Of a DNA stretch of 64,000 nucleotides, positions 8,938 to 16,587 are shown piece after piece. This stretch comes from Nocardia brasiliensis ATCC 700358 (GTDB lineage Bacteria; Actinomycetota; Actinomycetes; Mycobacteriales; Mycobacteriaceae), in NCBI RefSeq assembly GCF_000250675.2, contig NC_018681.1:6820001-6884000 (forward strand), given 5' to 3'. Every line of letters starts with the position of its first letter. The stretch's first letter is position 1. The position numbers were made by a program, and so were the translations under genes. Under the pieces are notes generated by a model. The model searched no databases, was not told the DNA's origin, and saw nothing but the letters and a program-made list of their open reading frames with translations.

Positions 8938-9288
8938 TCACGAGGGGTCGGCGACTACTCCGCGCACCGTGTGCAGGTACTCGGCGATCGAGTCCCGATT
9001 GCGGGTAAGGCAATTGATGCGCTGGGTCAGGTTTTTGTGCTCGCGTTCCAGGACGGCGAGCATTTCAGGAGTCGGATGGTCGAAGTAGATGCTGCGGGGT
9101 TTGTCCAGGCAGGGCAGGATCTGACCGATGATCCGGGTGGGCAGCCCAGCGTCTAGCAGTCCCTTGATCTGCAGGACCCGGTCGACATGACCTTCCTCGT
9201 ACTCACGGTAGCCGTTGAAGGAACGCCCGGGCGTGATCAGCTGCTGTTCCTCGTAGTAGCGAAGTCTGCAAGCGAAGGTGCGGACCAC
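8938..9288 (-). CDS. MerR-family regulator lacking its N-terminal helix
   Basis: This 116-residue protein contains most of a MerR regulator: RLRYYEEQQLITPGRSFNGYREYEEGHVDRV (second part of the winged HTH), LLDAGLPTRIIGQIL, and a C-terminal dimerisation helix. A normal MerR protein begins with about ten more residues (I-G-E-L-A-x-x-T-G-V) before this point. Here the frame instead starts VVRTFACRLRYYEE. The missing part would lie in the recX tail, which ends only 17 bases upstream on the same strand. The gene looks truncated by a recombination event next to recX. Function, if any, is doubtful. Confidence 0.6.
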   Translation of the reverse strand: MVRTFACRLRYYEEQQLITPGRSFNGYREYEEGHVDRVLQIKGLLDAGLPTRIIGQILPCLDKPRSIYFDHPTPEMLAVLEREHKNLTQRINCLTRNRDSIAEYLHTVRGVVADPS

Positions 9289-9305
9289 CGCGACCCGATT
9301 CCGAG

Positions 9306-10217
9306 TCAGGCGTCGAAACGCGTGTCGAGGTCGGTGGTGTCGAAGGAGGCTTCGGCGAGTTCGGATTTGACTACGGCGAAGGCGGTGGATTGGTTGTAGC
9401 CGCGGCGGGCGAGCATGCCGACGAGGCGGCGCAGGGCTTTTTCCCGGTCGAGGGTGGTGGGGAGGGTGCGGAGTTTGCGGCGGACCAGGTCGCGGGCGCG
9501 GGATTCTTCGTCGTCGTCGGTGATGGCGTCCAGGGCGGGAGCCGCGTCGGCCTGGTCGACGCCTTTGCGGCGAAGTTCTTGGGCGAGTGCCTGTTTACCC
9601 TTGCCGGAGAAGGTGTGCCGGGAATGGACCCACTGTTCGGCGAAGGCGGCGTCGTCGATGAGGCCGACCTCGGTGAGCCGGTCCAGTGCGCGATCGGTGA
9701 CGTCGGCGGTGTAGCCCTTGGCTGCCAGACGCTGAGCGAGTTCGGCACGGCTGCGGGCGCGGACGGCGAGCAGGCGCAGACACGCCTCTTTGGCCTGCTC
9801 GACCGTCCCGCCTGGCGGAGTCTGCTCCGTGGAGCGCGCACCCCGCTCGGATCCGGCCGCCACCGGATCCGCCCATCGGCTTTCACTACGTTCGATATCA
9901 GCCGAGTGGGAATCTGTGTGCGGGAACGCCTTCCGGCGTCCGCGACGGGACGAGTCCGCGCGGGACCCGGTCGAACGCGCCCGCTGCGGATCGGGCGCGC
10001 TCGACCGAGTTCCCATGGTGTCCTGTTCGGCCGAACCACCTTCGGCCGACGGGACTCGTCCGGGTTCCTGTCCGCCGAGCCGAGATCCAACCGGATCGGT
10101 GGCGGCACCAGAGGCAGACAGGAGTTCTTGGAGCCGGCGCCGCATCTCCTGCACCGGTTCGGACCGCGACTCATCGGGCGCAGTCCGGCGCGGTTGGGGC
10201 GAGCGCCGGCCGTTCAT
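9306..10217 (-). CDS. recX: Recombination regulator RecX
   Basis: RecX binds RecA filaments and dampens recombinase and SOS activity. The 303-residue product has a typical RecX domain only from about residue 135 (EQAKEACLRLLAVRARSRAELAQRL), with three-helix repeats such as GLIDDAAFAEQWVHSR and the C-terminal GYNQSTAFAVV. The first 130 residues are a polar, arginine/serine/proline-rich and probably disordered extension. Most RecX proteins are 150-200 residues. It starts four bases after the recA stop on the same strand, so recA-recX is one operon. A start further inside cannot be excluded. Confidence 0.85.
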   Translation of the reverse strand: MNGRRSPQPRRTAPDESRSEPVQEMRRRLQELLSASGAATDPVGSRLGGQEPGRVPSAEGGSAEQDTMGTRSSAPDPQRARSTGSRADSSRRGRRKAFPHTDSHSADIERSESRWADPVAAGSERGARSTEQTPPGGTVEQAKEACLRLLAVRARSRAELAQRLAAKGYTADVTDRALDRLTEVGLIDDAAFAEQWVHSRHTFSGKGKQALAQELRRKGVDQADAAPALDAITDDDEESRARDLVRRKLRTLPTTLDREKALRRLVGMLARRGYNQSTAFAVVKSELAEASFDTTDLDTRFDA

Positions 10218-10221
10218 CGGA

Positions 10222-11262
10222 TCAGAAATCGGCGGGAACCTCGGCGGCCGGGGCGCTCACATCGGCGCCGATGCCGAGCTTCTCCTTGATCTTCTTCTCG
10301 ATCTCGTCCCGCACATCGGTGTTCTCCAGCAGGAACTTCCGGGCGTTCTCCTTGCCCTGGCCGAGCTGGTCGCCCTCGTAGGTGTACCAGGAGCCGGACT
10401 TGCGCACGAAGCCGTGCTCGACGCCCATGTCGATGAGCGAGCCCTCCTTGGAGATGCCGTGGCCATAGAGGATATCGAACTCGGCCTGCTTGAACGGCGG
10501 GCTGACCTTGTTCTTCACGACCTTGACGCGGGTACGGTTGCCGACCGCGTCGGTGCCGTCCTTGAGCGTCTCGATGCGGCGCACGTCGAGGCGGACCGAG
10601 GCGTAGAACTTCAACGCCTTACCACCCGTGGTGGTTTCGGGCGAGCCGAACATGACGCCGATCTTCTCGCGCAGCTGGTTGATGAAGATCGCGGTGGTGT
10701 TGGAGTTGCTGAGCGCACCGGTCATCTTGCGCAGCGCCTGGCTCATCAGGCGGGCCTGCAGGCCGACGTGGCTGTCACCCATCTCGCCCTCGATCTCGGC
10801 GCGCGGCACCAGCGCGGCCACCGAGTCGATGACGATGATGTCGATGGCGCCGGACCGCACCAGCATGTCGGCGATCTCCAGCGCCTGCTCACCGGTGTCC
10901 GGCTGCGAGACGAGCAGCGCGTCGGTGTCGACACCCAGCTTCTTTGCGTATTCCGGGTCGAGCGCGTGCTCGGCGTCGATGAAGGCCGCGATGCCGCCCT
11001 GCGCCTGCGCGTTGGCCACCGCGTGCAGCGCCACCGTGGTCTTACCCGAGGATTCCGGGCCGTAGACCTCGATGATGCGGCCGCGCGGCAGGCCGCCGAT
11101 GCCGAGCGCGACATCCAGCGAGATGGAACCGGTGGGGATCACCGCGAGCGGCTGACGTACTTCTTCGCCGAGGCGCATGACCGCACCCTTGCCGAAGCTC
11201 TTCTCGACCTGAGCCAGTGCGAGTTCGAGAGCCTTGTCGCGGTCGTACGCCTGTGGTGCCAT
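10222..11262 (-). CDS. recA: Recombinase RecA
   Basis: RecA is the cytoplasmic strand-exchange ATPase and LexA coprotease. The 346-residue product has normal length. Walker A GPESSGKTT lies at 68-76, and Walker B is IIVIDSVAALVP. The L1/L2 DNA-binding loops are around EIEGEMGDSHVGLQARLMSQALRK and FINQLREKIGVMFGSPETTTGG. The C-terminus ends with the usual tail. There is no intein, unlike M. tuberculosis RecA. It is followed by recX after four bases. Upstream are a LexA-box-like palindrome and a separate DNA-damage promoter motif. Confidence 0.97.
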   Translation of the reverse strand: MAPQAYDRDKALELALAQVEKSFGKGAVMRLGEEVRQPLAVIPTGSISLDVALGIGGLPRGRIIEVYGPESSGKTTVALHAVANAQAQGGIAAFIDAEHALDPEYAKKLGVDTDALLVSQPDTGEQALEIADMLVRSGAIDIIVIDSVAALVPRAEIEGEMGDSHVGLQARLMSQALRKMTGALSNSNTTAIFINQLREKIGVMFGSPETTTGGKALKFYASVRLDVRRIETLKDGTDAVGNRTRVKVVKNKVSPPFKQAEFDILYGHGISKEGSLIDMGVEHGFVRKSGSWYTYEGDQLGQGKENARKFLLENTDVRDEIEKKIKEKLGIGADVSAPAAEVPADF

Positions 11263-11310
11263 GTCCTGATCCCCTTTTCGACGGGTAAGTCTCTGCTGTG
11301 GTTGGCGCCA

Positions 11311-11333
11311 ACATTAGAGGGCGGCACCGACAA
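11311..11333 (-). promoter_or_regulatory. RecA-NDp type DNA-damage promoter of recA
   Basis: On the minus strand the sequence reads TTGTCGGTG, 8 bases, TAATGT. This fits the actinobacterial RecA-independent damage promoter pattern TTGTCRGTG-N8-TAnnnT known from mycobacterial recA and attributed to PafBC control. It lies about 50 bases upstream of the recA start. Confidence 0.75.
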
Positions 11334-11352
11334 GTTCTGGCGCCAAGGTTAG

Positions 11353-11368
11353 ACGAACAGATGTTCGA
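11353..11368. promoter_or_regulatory. LexA (SOS) box upstream of recA
   Basis: The sequence has GAAC-AGAT-GTTC at 11355-11366, with flanking C and GA. This fits the actinobacterial SOS box TCGAAC-N4-GTTCGA with one mismatch. It lies about 90 bases upstream of the recA start codon and just upstream of the damage promoter at 11311-11333. Confidence 0.75.
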
Positions 11369-11430
11369 GTCAAGCGACGCGCCCGGCAACACGCGATCCG
11401 AGTTCTGTGTCCTCGGCAAACGCGGCGCGA

Positions 11431-12477
11431 TCACCGCCCCGGCGCGACCCGCTGGCTGTCGAGCAGCGTCTGCGCCTGTTTCAGGACCCGCAGCGAGGGC
11501 GTGACCTCCAGGTCGGTGATGCCGTCCAGCGCGCCGAGCCGCTCGGTGATGTAGCGGTAGAGATGGGGCGTGTCGCGGCACAGGACGGAGGCGAACAGGT
11601 TGGTCGGCCCGGTGGTCGCGGCCACGAAAACGATCTCCGGGTGCGTCGCCATCGCCCGCCCCACCGCGTCCAGCTCGGCCGGGCGCACCCGCAGCCACAG
11701 GCCGCCGCGCACGGTGAACCCCATCCGTTCCACCGCGAAGTCGAGATCGAAGTACAGCACGCCCGCCCGTTCCAGCTCGGCCATCCGGCGCGCGACTCGT
11801 GGTGCGGTCCAACCGGTTTCGGCCGCGATCTGGGCGTAGGGCGCGCGTCCGTCCCGGCCGAGCAACGCGAGCATGGCCTCGTCCTCGGCGGACAGGTCCA
11901 CCGGCAGGTCCGGCCCGAACTCCTCGCCCACCGAACGCGCCGAACCCGACGCGCAACCCGACCGCTGCCCCAGCGCGCACAGCTGCTGCTCGGTGAACAG
12001 GTGACCGAAGCGCGGCCATTCCTCGTCGGCCGGGAACCGGTGCATCACCTCGTGCGCGGTCACCCCCAGCACCTGGCTCGCCTTCGGCAGCGTGTGCAGC
12101 AGCAGCGCGTCGCGCCGTTCGATCGAGCGCGGCCGGCTCACACACGTCACCTCGGAGCCGGTGGACAGCAGCGTCACCCAGCTCAGATCCGGGAATCTGG
12201 CCAGGGATTCGGCCAGTCGCAGCGCTTTGTCGGGCGTCGAGCGGATCCGCAGCACCCAGCGCGCGTGCCCGAGCGGCACCGCGTTCACCTGCCCCGAGAC
12301 GTGCAGGATCCCACGCTGGCGCAGCGCGCGATAGCGGCGTGCGACCGTCTGCTCGGAGACGTCGAGGAGGGCGCCGAGCTTGGCGAACGGAATTCTGGCG
12401 TCGCACACCAGCGCGTGCACGATCTGCTTGTCGAGCACGTCGAGCGCGGAGGATTCCACGGACCCATCGGACTGCAT
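11431..12477 (-). CDS. Lrp/AsnC-family regulator, tandem-domain type
   Basis: This 348-residue protein is two AsnC modules in a row. The first has an HTH (IPFAKLGALLDVSEQTVARRYRALRQRGIL) and a ligand-binding RAM half. The second has a further HTH (APYAQIAAETGWTAPRVARRMAELERAGVL) followed by a second RAM domain. Single-module family members are about 150 residues. It is divergent from the MFS exporter gene at 12576 and only about 100 bases away. Control of that exporter, and of itself, is the likely role; the effector is unknown. Confidence 0.8.
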   Translation of the reverse strand: MQSDGSVESSALDVLDKQIVHALVCDARIPFAKLGALLDVSEQTVARRYRALRQRGILHVSGQVNAVPLGHARWVLRIRSTPDKALRLAESLARFPDLSWVTLLSTGSEVTCVSRPRSIERRDALLLHTLPKASQVLGVTAHEVMHRFPADEEWPRFGHLFTEQQLCALGQRSGCASGSARSVGEEFGPDLPVDLSAEDEAMLALLGRDGRAPYAQIAAETGWTAPRVARRMAELERAGVLYFDLDFAVERMGFTVRGGLWLRVRPAELDAVGRAMATHPEIVFVAATTGPTNLFASVLCRDTPHLYRYITERLGALDGITDLEVTPSLRVLKQAQTLLDSQRVAPGR

Positions 12478-12575
12478 GGGAGGAATCTAACGCAAGGCCC
12501 CGCCTGGCTAGGTGGATGCGTTCGATTGTCGCACGCTTGGCGACGATATCGTTCGATTCCGCCATGGAGGCTCCC

Positions 12576-13985
12576 GTGAGGAAATGGCTCCCCCTGTTCG
12601 CCGCGTGTCTCGGCACGTTCATGTTGCTCATCGACGTCACGATCGTGAACGTCGCACTGCCCGACATCGCCGTCGATCTGCGCGCCGGGCTGTCCAGCCT
12701 GCAGTGGGTGGTGGACGGGTACGCGCTGGCGCTGGCCGCGCTGCTGCTCGTGCTCGGCTCGCTCGCCGACCGGGTCGGCGCGAAACGCGCCTACCTCGCC
12801 GGTCTCGTCTTGTTCGCCGTGGCCTCCCTCGGCTGCGGTGTCGCCGGTACCGCGACGAATCTCATTGCGGGCCGGGTACTTCAGGGCGTCGGCGGCGCGG
12901 CCATGTTCGCGACCACGCTGTCGCTGCTGCACGCCACCTACACCGGGCGCGACCGCGGTATCGCGTTCAGCATCTGGGGCGCGGTGACCGGCGCCGCGGC
13001 CGGGATCGGCGTGGTGCTCGGCGGCGTGCTGACCGACCTGTTGTCGTGGCGCTGGATCTTCTTCGTCAACCTGCCGATCGCCGTGCTCGCTATCGCGTTG
13101 ACCGCCACGGTGTTTCCGGCCTCGGCCCGCCGCGGTGATCGCGCGGTGGACGTACCGGGCATACTCGCGTTCGCCACCGCCGCGACGGCGCTCACCTACG
13201 GGGTGATCCGCGGCGGCGAGCACGGCTGGTCGGACGGTCTCGCCGTGCTCGCGCTGGTACTGGGCGTCGCGGCGCTCGGGGGGTTCGCGCTCGTCGAATC
13301 CCGCAGCGACGCACCGATGTTCCCCTTGGGCCTGCTACGCAACCGCGTCTTCGGGGCGACGCTGCTCGGTGCGAGCGGCCAGACCTTCGCGGCCTTCGCG
13401 TGCACGCCCCTGGTGTCGCTCTGGCTGCAGCAGCAGTTGCGGATGACGCCGTTGCACGCGGGACTGGCCCTGTTACCGATGGCTGCGACTGCCTTTCTGG
13501 TCGCCGCGGTGTTCGGCCGCTTCCTGCACGATGTCGAACCGAAGTGGACGATCGGCGCCGGACTGGTCGTGATCGGCGCGGGGACCGGGCTGCTCACCTT
13601 GATCGGGCCCGGATCATCCTGGACCGCACTGGTTCCCGGCTTCGTGGTGCTCGGCGCCGGCGTCGGCATCAACGCGCCCGCGCTCGTCTCCGTGGGCATG
13701 GCCGCGGTGCCGCCGCAGCAGGGTGGCACCGCGGCGGGCGCGGTGAACACCGCGCGCCAGCTCGGCCTCGCCCTCGGAGTCGCCGTGCTGGGCACGGTGT
13801 TCCGCGGCGTCGCGGGGCCGGCGCAGCCGCTGTCGTTGTCCCGGTTCGTCGCGGGCCTGGACGCCGCGTTCATGGTGGCCGCGGGCGTCGGCCTGGTCTT
13901 CGGGTCGGCCGCCTTCGTCCTCTTCCATCGGGCGCGGACCGCCGCCACCTCCGGCGCACCGGATCGAGAAGCGGTCGCCGCCTGA
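12576..13985 (+). CDS. MFS exporter, DHA2 (EmrB/QacA) type
   Basis: This 469-residue integral membrane protein has about 14 predicted helices. The signature of the family's first helix is LIDVTIVNVALPDIA. Motif A follows as GSLADRVGAKRAYLAGL, and motif C as GGAAMFATTLSLLHATY...GAVTGAAAGIGVVLGGVLTD. It is a proton-driven exporter of drugs or metabolites. I start it at GTG 12576 because a perfect GGAGG (12566-12570) precedes that codon. An upstream in-frame ATG at 12564 would place the Shine-Dalgarno inside the gene. It is divergent from the tandem AsnC regulator. Confidence 0.85.
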   Translation: MRKWLPLFAACLGTFMLLIDVTIVNVALPDIAVDLRAGLSSLQWVVDGYALALAALLLVLGSLADRVGAKRAYLAGLVLFAVASLGCGVAGTATNLIAGRVLQGVGGAAMFATTLSLLHATYTGRDRGIAFSIWGAVTGAAAGIGVVLGGVLTDLLSWRWIFFVNLPIAVLAIALTATVFPASARRGDRAVDVPGILAFATAATALTYGVIRGGEHGWSDGLAVLALVLGVAALGGFALVESRSDAPMFPLGLLRNRVFGATLLGASGQTFAAFACTPLVSLWLQQQLRMTPLHAGLALLPMAATAFLVAAVFGRFLHDVEPKWTIGAGLVVIGAGTGLLTLIGPGSSWTALVPGFVVLGAGVGINAPALVSVGMAAVPPQQGGTAAGAVNTARQLGLALGVAVLGTVFRGVAGPAQPLSLSRFVAGLDAAFMVAAGVGLVFGSAAFVLFHRARTAATSGAPDREAVAA

Positions 13986-13994
13986 CGGTTTCGC

Positions 13995-14032
13995 ACGGGT
14001 GGTGCCGTCCCGGCCGGGACGGCACCACCCGT
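13995..14032. terminator. Bidirectional terminator, perfect 38-bp palindrome
   Basis: Arms 13995-14013 and 14014-14032 are exact reverse complements (ACGGGTGGTGCCGTCCCGG on the left). The palindrome lies between the convergent exporter and NTF2-like genes, three bases from the latter's stop. There is no strong T-run. Confidence 0.7.
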
Positions 14033-14034
14033 CG

Positions 14035-14484
14035 TCACTGTTGCGGGAGCACCGAAGTGTCGCCCTCGGGACGAGGCCCGTGGATGCGGCGATCGGATTC
14101 GGCGATGGCGACATCGTTGATGCTGGCCTCCCGGCGCGACATCAGCCCCTCCGGGGTGAACTCCCACTGTTCGTTGCCGTAACTGCGCCACCATCGGCCG
14201 GATTCGTCGTGCCATTCGTATTGGAAGCGCACCGCGATGCGGTTGCCTTCGAACGCCCAGAGATCTTTGCGCAGGGCGTAGCCGTTCTCCACCGACCATT
14301 TGCGGGTGAGGAATTCGACGATGGCGGCGCGGCCGGTGAAGAACTCGTCGCGATTACGCCACACCGAATCCGCGGTGTAGGCCGCGGCCACCCGCTCCGG
14401 ATCGCGGGTGTTCCAGGCGTTCTCGGCGGCCAGCACCTTCGCCTTGGCGGATTCGAGATCGAAGGGAGGCAGTGGGGGTCGCAT
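14035..14484 (-). CDS. DUF1348 / NTF2-like protein
   Basis: This 149-residue protein has an NTF2-like fold. It contains AAENAWNTRDPERVAAAYTADSVWRNRDEFFTGRAAIVEFLTRKW and FQYEWHDESGRWWRSYGNEQWEF, the hallmarks of DUF1348 (SnoaL-like) proteins. The family fold often binds small hydrophobic substrates, but this subfamily has no firm reaction. The start at 14484 is preceded by AAAGGAAA. It is the last of three minus-strand genes (VOC protein, flavin-binding protein, this one). The gap to the preceding gene is 14 bases, so co-transcription is very likely. Confidence 0.8.
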   Translation of the reverse strand: MRPPLPPFDLESAKAKVLAAENAWNTRDPERVAAAYTADSVWRNRDEFFTGRAAIVEFLTRKWSVENGYALRKDLWAFEGNRIAVRFQYEWHDESGRWWRSYGNEQWEFTPEGLMSRREASINDVAIAESDRRIHGPRPEGDTSVLPQQ

Positions 14485-14498
14485 GGACGTTTCCTTTC

Positions 14499-15380
14499 TC
14501 AGGGGTTGGCCGGGGACAGTTCCGGTGCGGTCCACCGGAGCGGGCCGGTGGGGTGGTCGAGCACCTCGGTGATGGTGAATTCGATCGAGCATTGCGCGCC
14601 GGGCGCGGAAGTCGGCGGCGCCCAAACCAATTCGGCGGTGCCGGTGAGCTGGAGCGCACCGCCGGTGGCCCAGTTCGGGACGAGCAGCCCACAGTGCGGA
14701 TTGACCTCGATATTGCCGAGCGTCATGAACATCGAGTTGCCGCGATAGTCGGGCCAGCGCAGCCGGGTCGGGGAAAGCACCTCCAGGAAGCCGGGATTGC
14801 CGCCGCGGTGCGAGGCGTCGGCGTTTCCGTCGGCGTCGGCGGTGGCGGTGAAGAACGTGTCGGCCGCCGCGATCGCCGCCCGCTGTCCCGCATCGAGTGC
14901 CGTGCTGTGGCGCGGCGACTGCGTCGCCCCCGGCTGGTAGGACTCGATCTCTCTGCGGGATATGTACTTCGGGCAATTGGAGTAGACCTGGTCGGTCACG
15001 ATCCGCAGGCCCGCGCCGTCAGGGGCGACCGTGCCGTTGACGCGCATCCGCCTGCGCCGCTGCGGTTGCAGGGCAATCATGCCGATGCGTGCGGTGCCGG
15101 TCAACGTGTCCCGCAACGGATCTCCGACCACGGGCCGCGCCGCGACGGCAATCGTTCCCGCGTCCACGGCGTGGATGAAGCCGGGCGGGCCGACCAGCTC
15201 GCTCGCCCACAGTCTGCCCGCCGCGTCCGCGGCGGCGATCACCAGCATCGGCTGCTCGGCGAGGAAGGCCGCGGCGACGGCCGGGATGTCGGCGCGGATC
15301 ATCCGGCCGACCCGCCCGGCGATCTCCGCCTGGCCCATCCGCTGCTGGACGGCCAGCTCACCGGAGTGGAAGGGGGCCAT
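14499..15380 (-). CDS. Pyridoxamine 5'-phosphate oxidase-like flavin-binding protein
   Basis: This 293-residue protein holds two split-barrel flavin-nucleotide-binding segments: residues ~20-140 with IGMIALQPQRRRRMRVNGTV and residues ~175-260 with TADADGNADASHRGGNPGFL. It resembles PNPOx-like proteins that reduce or bind FMN/F420 and act on reactive small molecules. NCPKYISRRE is a typical internal motif of this subgroup. An AGGAGT site precedes the ATG at 15380. It lies 71 bases after the VOC gene on the same strand and 14 bases before the DUF1348 gene. The substrate is unknown. Confidence 0.8.
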   Translation of the reverse strand: MAPFHSGELAVQQRMGQAEIAGRVGRMIRADIPAVAAAFLAEQPMLVIAAADAAGRLWASELVGPPGFIHAVDAGTIAVAARPVVGDPLRDTLTGTARIGMIALQPQRRRRMRVNGTVAPDGAGLRIVTDQVYSNCPKYISRREIESYQPGATQSPRHSTALDAGQRAAIAAADTFFTATADADGNADASHRGGNPGFLEVLSPTRLRWPDYRGNSMFMTLGNIEVNPHCGLLVPNWATGGALQLTGTAELVWAPPTSAPGAQCSIEFTITEVLDHPTGPLRWTAPELSPANP

Positions 15381-15451
15381 CGCATTACTCCTGTCCGAGA
15401 GGTGCTGCGATAGGCGGAACTGCCCACCGCAGCGTGCAACGGTCCTGCGGC

Positions 15452-15913
15452 TCAGAAGAATCCACAGGTGGGCGCGGAACCGGCGGGCGCGGGCGCGCAT
15501 TCGGCGCCGGCGGGCGCGTAGACCTCGAGCCGGATGCCGTCGGGGTCGGTGAAGAAGATGCCGCCTGAGCTCGCGCCCTCGCTGTGCGCGACGACGCCGT
15601 CGTGCGCGAACGACACCGACCGCTCGCGCAGCACCGCCTCGACCGCCCGCACCTGGTCCATGGTGTCCACCTGGAACGAAAGATGATGCAGTCCGGGCGT
15701 TTCGGTGCCGAACTCACCGGTGCTCTGTTCCCACAGGGTCACCATCACCTTGCCGTCGATACCCAGGAACGCCCACTTGCGGTCGTCGCCGGTGCTCGCG
15801 GCCACCTGCTCGAAACCCAGTGCACTGCGGTAGAAGTCGACCGAACGCGCCAGATCGGCGACGTTGAGCCCGATGTGCCCGGTGACGAGCGTGGGCGCGG
15901 CGACTGCGGTCAT
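15452..15913 (-). CDS. VOC/glyoxalase-family protein
   Basis: This 153-residue protein has the paired beta-alpha-beta-beta-beta modules of the vicinal oxygen chelate family. GHIGLNVADLARSVDFYRSALGF opens the first, HHLSFQVDTMDQV the second, and DPDGIRLEVYAP ends it. Metal ligands His13, His79 and Glu near 128 are in the expected places. The reaction (lyase, dioxygenase or antibiotic binding) is not determined. An excellent AGGAGGAA precedes the ATG. Upstream is a canonical promoter overlapped by inverted repeats, with a CGNR regulator divergent across it. It is the first gene of a three-gene operon. Confidence 0.85.
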   Translation of the reverse strand: MTAVAAPTLVTGHIGLNVADLARSVDFYRSALGFEQVAASTGDDRKWAFLGIDGKVMVTLWEQSTGEFGTETPGLHHLSFQVDTMDQVRAVEAVLRERSVSFAHDGVVAHSEGASSGGIFFTDPDGIRLEVYAPAGAECAPAPAGSAPTCGFF

Positions 15914-15934
15914 GTGTTCCTCCTCAAACCGGCC

Positions 15935-15953
15935 AAACCGTCTTAATCGGTTT
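15935..15953. promoter_or_regulatory. Inverted repeat, candidate operator
   Basis: AAACCG-TCTTAAT-CGGTTT is a perfect 6-bp inverted repeat between the VOC gene and its promoter, in the VOC leader region. It is a candidate site for the divergent CGNR protein. Confidence 0.5.
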
Positions 15954-15955
15954 GA

Positions 15956-15992
15956 CTGGTTAGAACATAACCAGGGCGCGACGCGGCGTCAA
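15956..15992 (-). promoter_or_regulatory. Promoter of the VOC operon overlapped by a 19-bp operator
   Basis: On the minus strand TTGACG (15987-15992) and TATGTT (15964-15969) are 17 bases apart, a consensus-like housekeeping promoter. A perfect inverted repeat CTGGTTA-N5-TAACCAG (15956-15974) covers the -10 box, so a bound repressor would block it. Confidence 0.7.
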
Positions 15993-16066
15993 CCAGTAAA
16001 ATTAATATAGACAGTTAGAATGACACTGATGCCCAAGCCCGCCGCAGGAGGTCGATACCCTCAGTC

Positions 16067-16585
16067 ATGCACGATCCCCGTCCCCACCTCGGCGAACCGC
16101 TGGCCCTCGACCTGCTGGACACGCGGTGGAACAAGCACGGACAGCTGCAGGACCTGCTCACCGACGTAACCGGTCTGGCCATCTGGCTGTCCTCGGCGGG
16201 GCTGACCGACCGGGCGCAGGCCGACGCGGCGACCCTGGCCGCGACCCTGGCGGCGCGCGCCGCCATCTACGACGTCGTCCAGCACGCCACGCACGACGCG
16301 CTGAACGAGGTACTCGACCACGGCCGCATCCGGCGCACCCTCACCGACGCCGGTCCCGCGGAGGTCGTCGAAGTGCCCGATCCGGCCTGGCTACCCGCCT
16401 GGCTCGCGGCCGACAATCTGCTGCGGCTGCTCGCCGACGCGCCGGACCGTATCCGGCAGTGCGCCCACGCCGACTGCGTGCTGTTCTTCTTCGACACCTC
16501 GAAGAACGGCACCCGCCGCTGGCACTCGATGGCGACCTGCGGCAACCGCACCAAAGCGGCCCGGCACTACGCGAAAAAGACCTGA
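16067..16585 (+). CDS. CGNR zinc-finger (ABATE-domain) regulator
   Basis: This 172-residue protein has an N-terminal ABATE domain (ALDLLDTRW at the start) and a C-terminal CGNR zinc finger. The finger is CAHADCVLFFFDTSKNGTRRWHSMATCGNRTKAARHY near residues 131-167. Proteins of this kind are putative stress-responsive transcription regulators. It is divergent from the VOC/flavin/DUF1348 operon, and inverted repeats lie between them. A second CGNR protein in this window (52956-53522) has the same layout with a DoxX-type gene. An AGGAGG lies 16 bases before the ATG, further than usual, so the start is not certain. Confidence 0.8.
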   Translation: MHDPRPHLGEPLALDLLDTRWNKHGQLQDLLTDVTGLAIWLSSAGLTDRAQADAATLAATLAARAAIYDVVQHATHDALNEVLDHGRIRRTLTDAGPAEVVEVPDPAWLPAWLAADNLLRLLADAPDRIRQCAHADCVLFFFDTSKNGTRRWHSMATCGNRTKAARHYAKKT

Positions 16586-16587
16586 CC

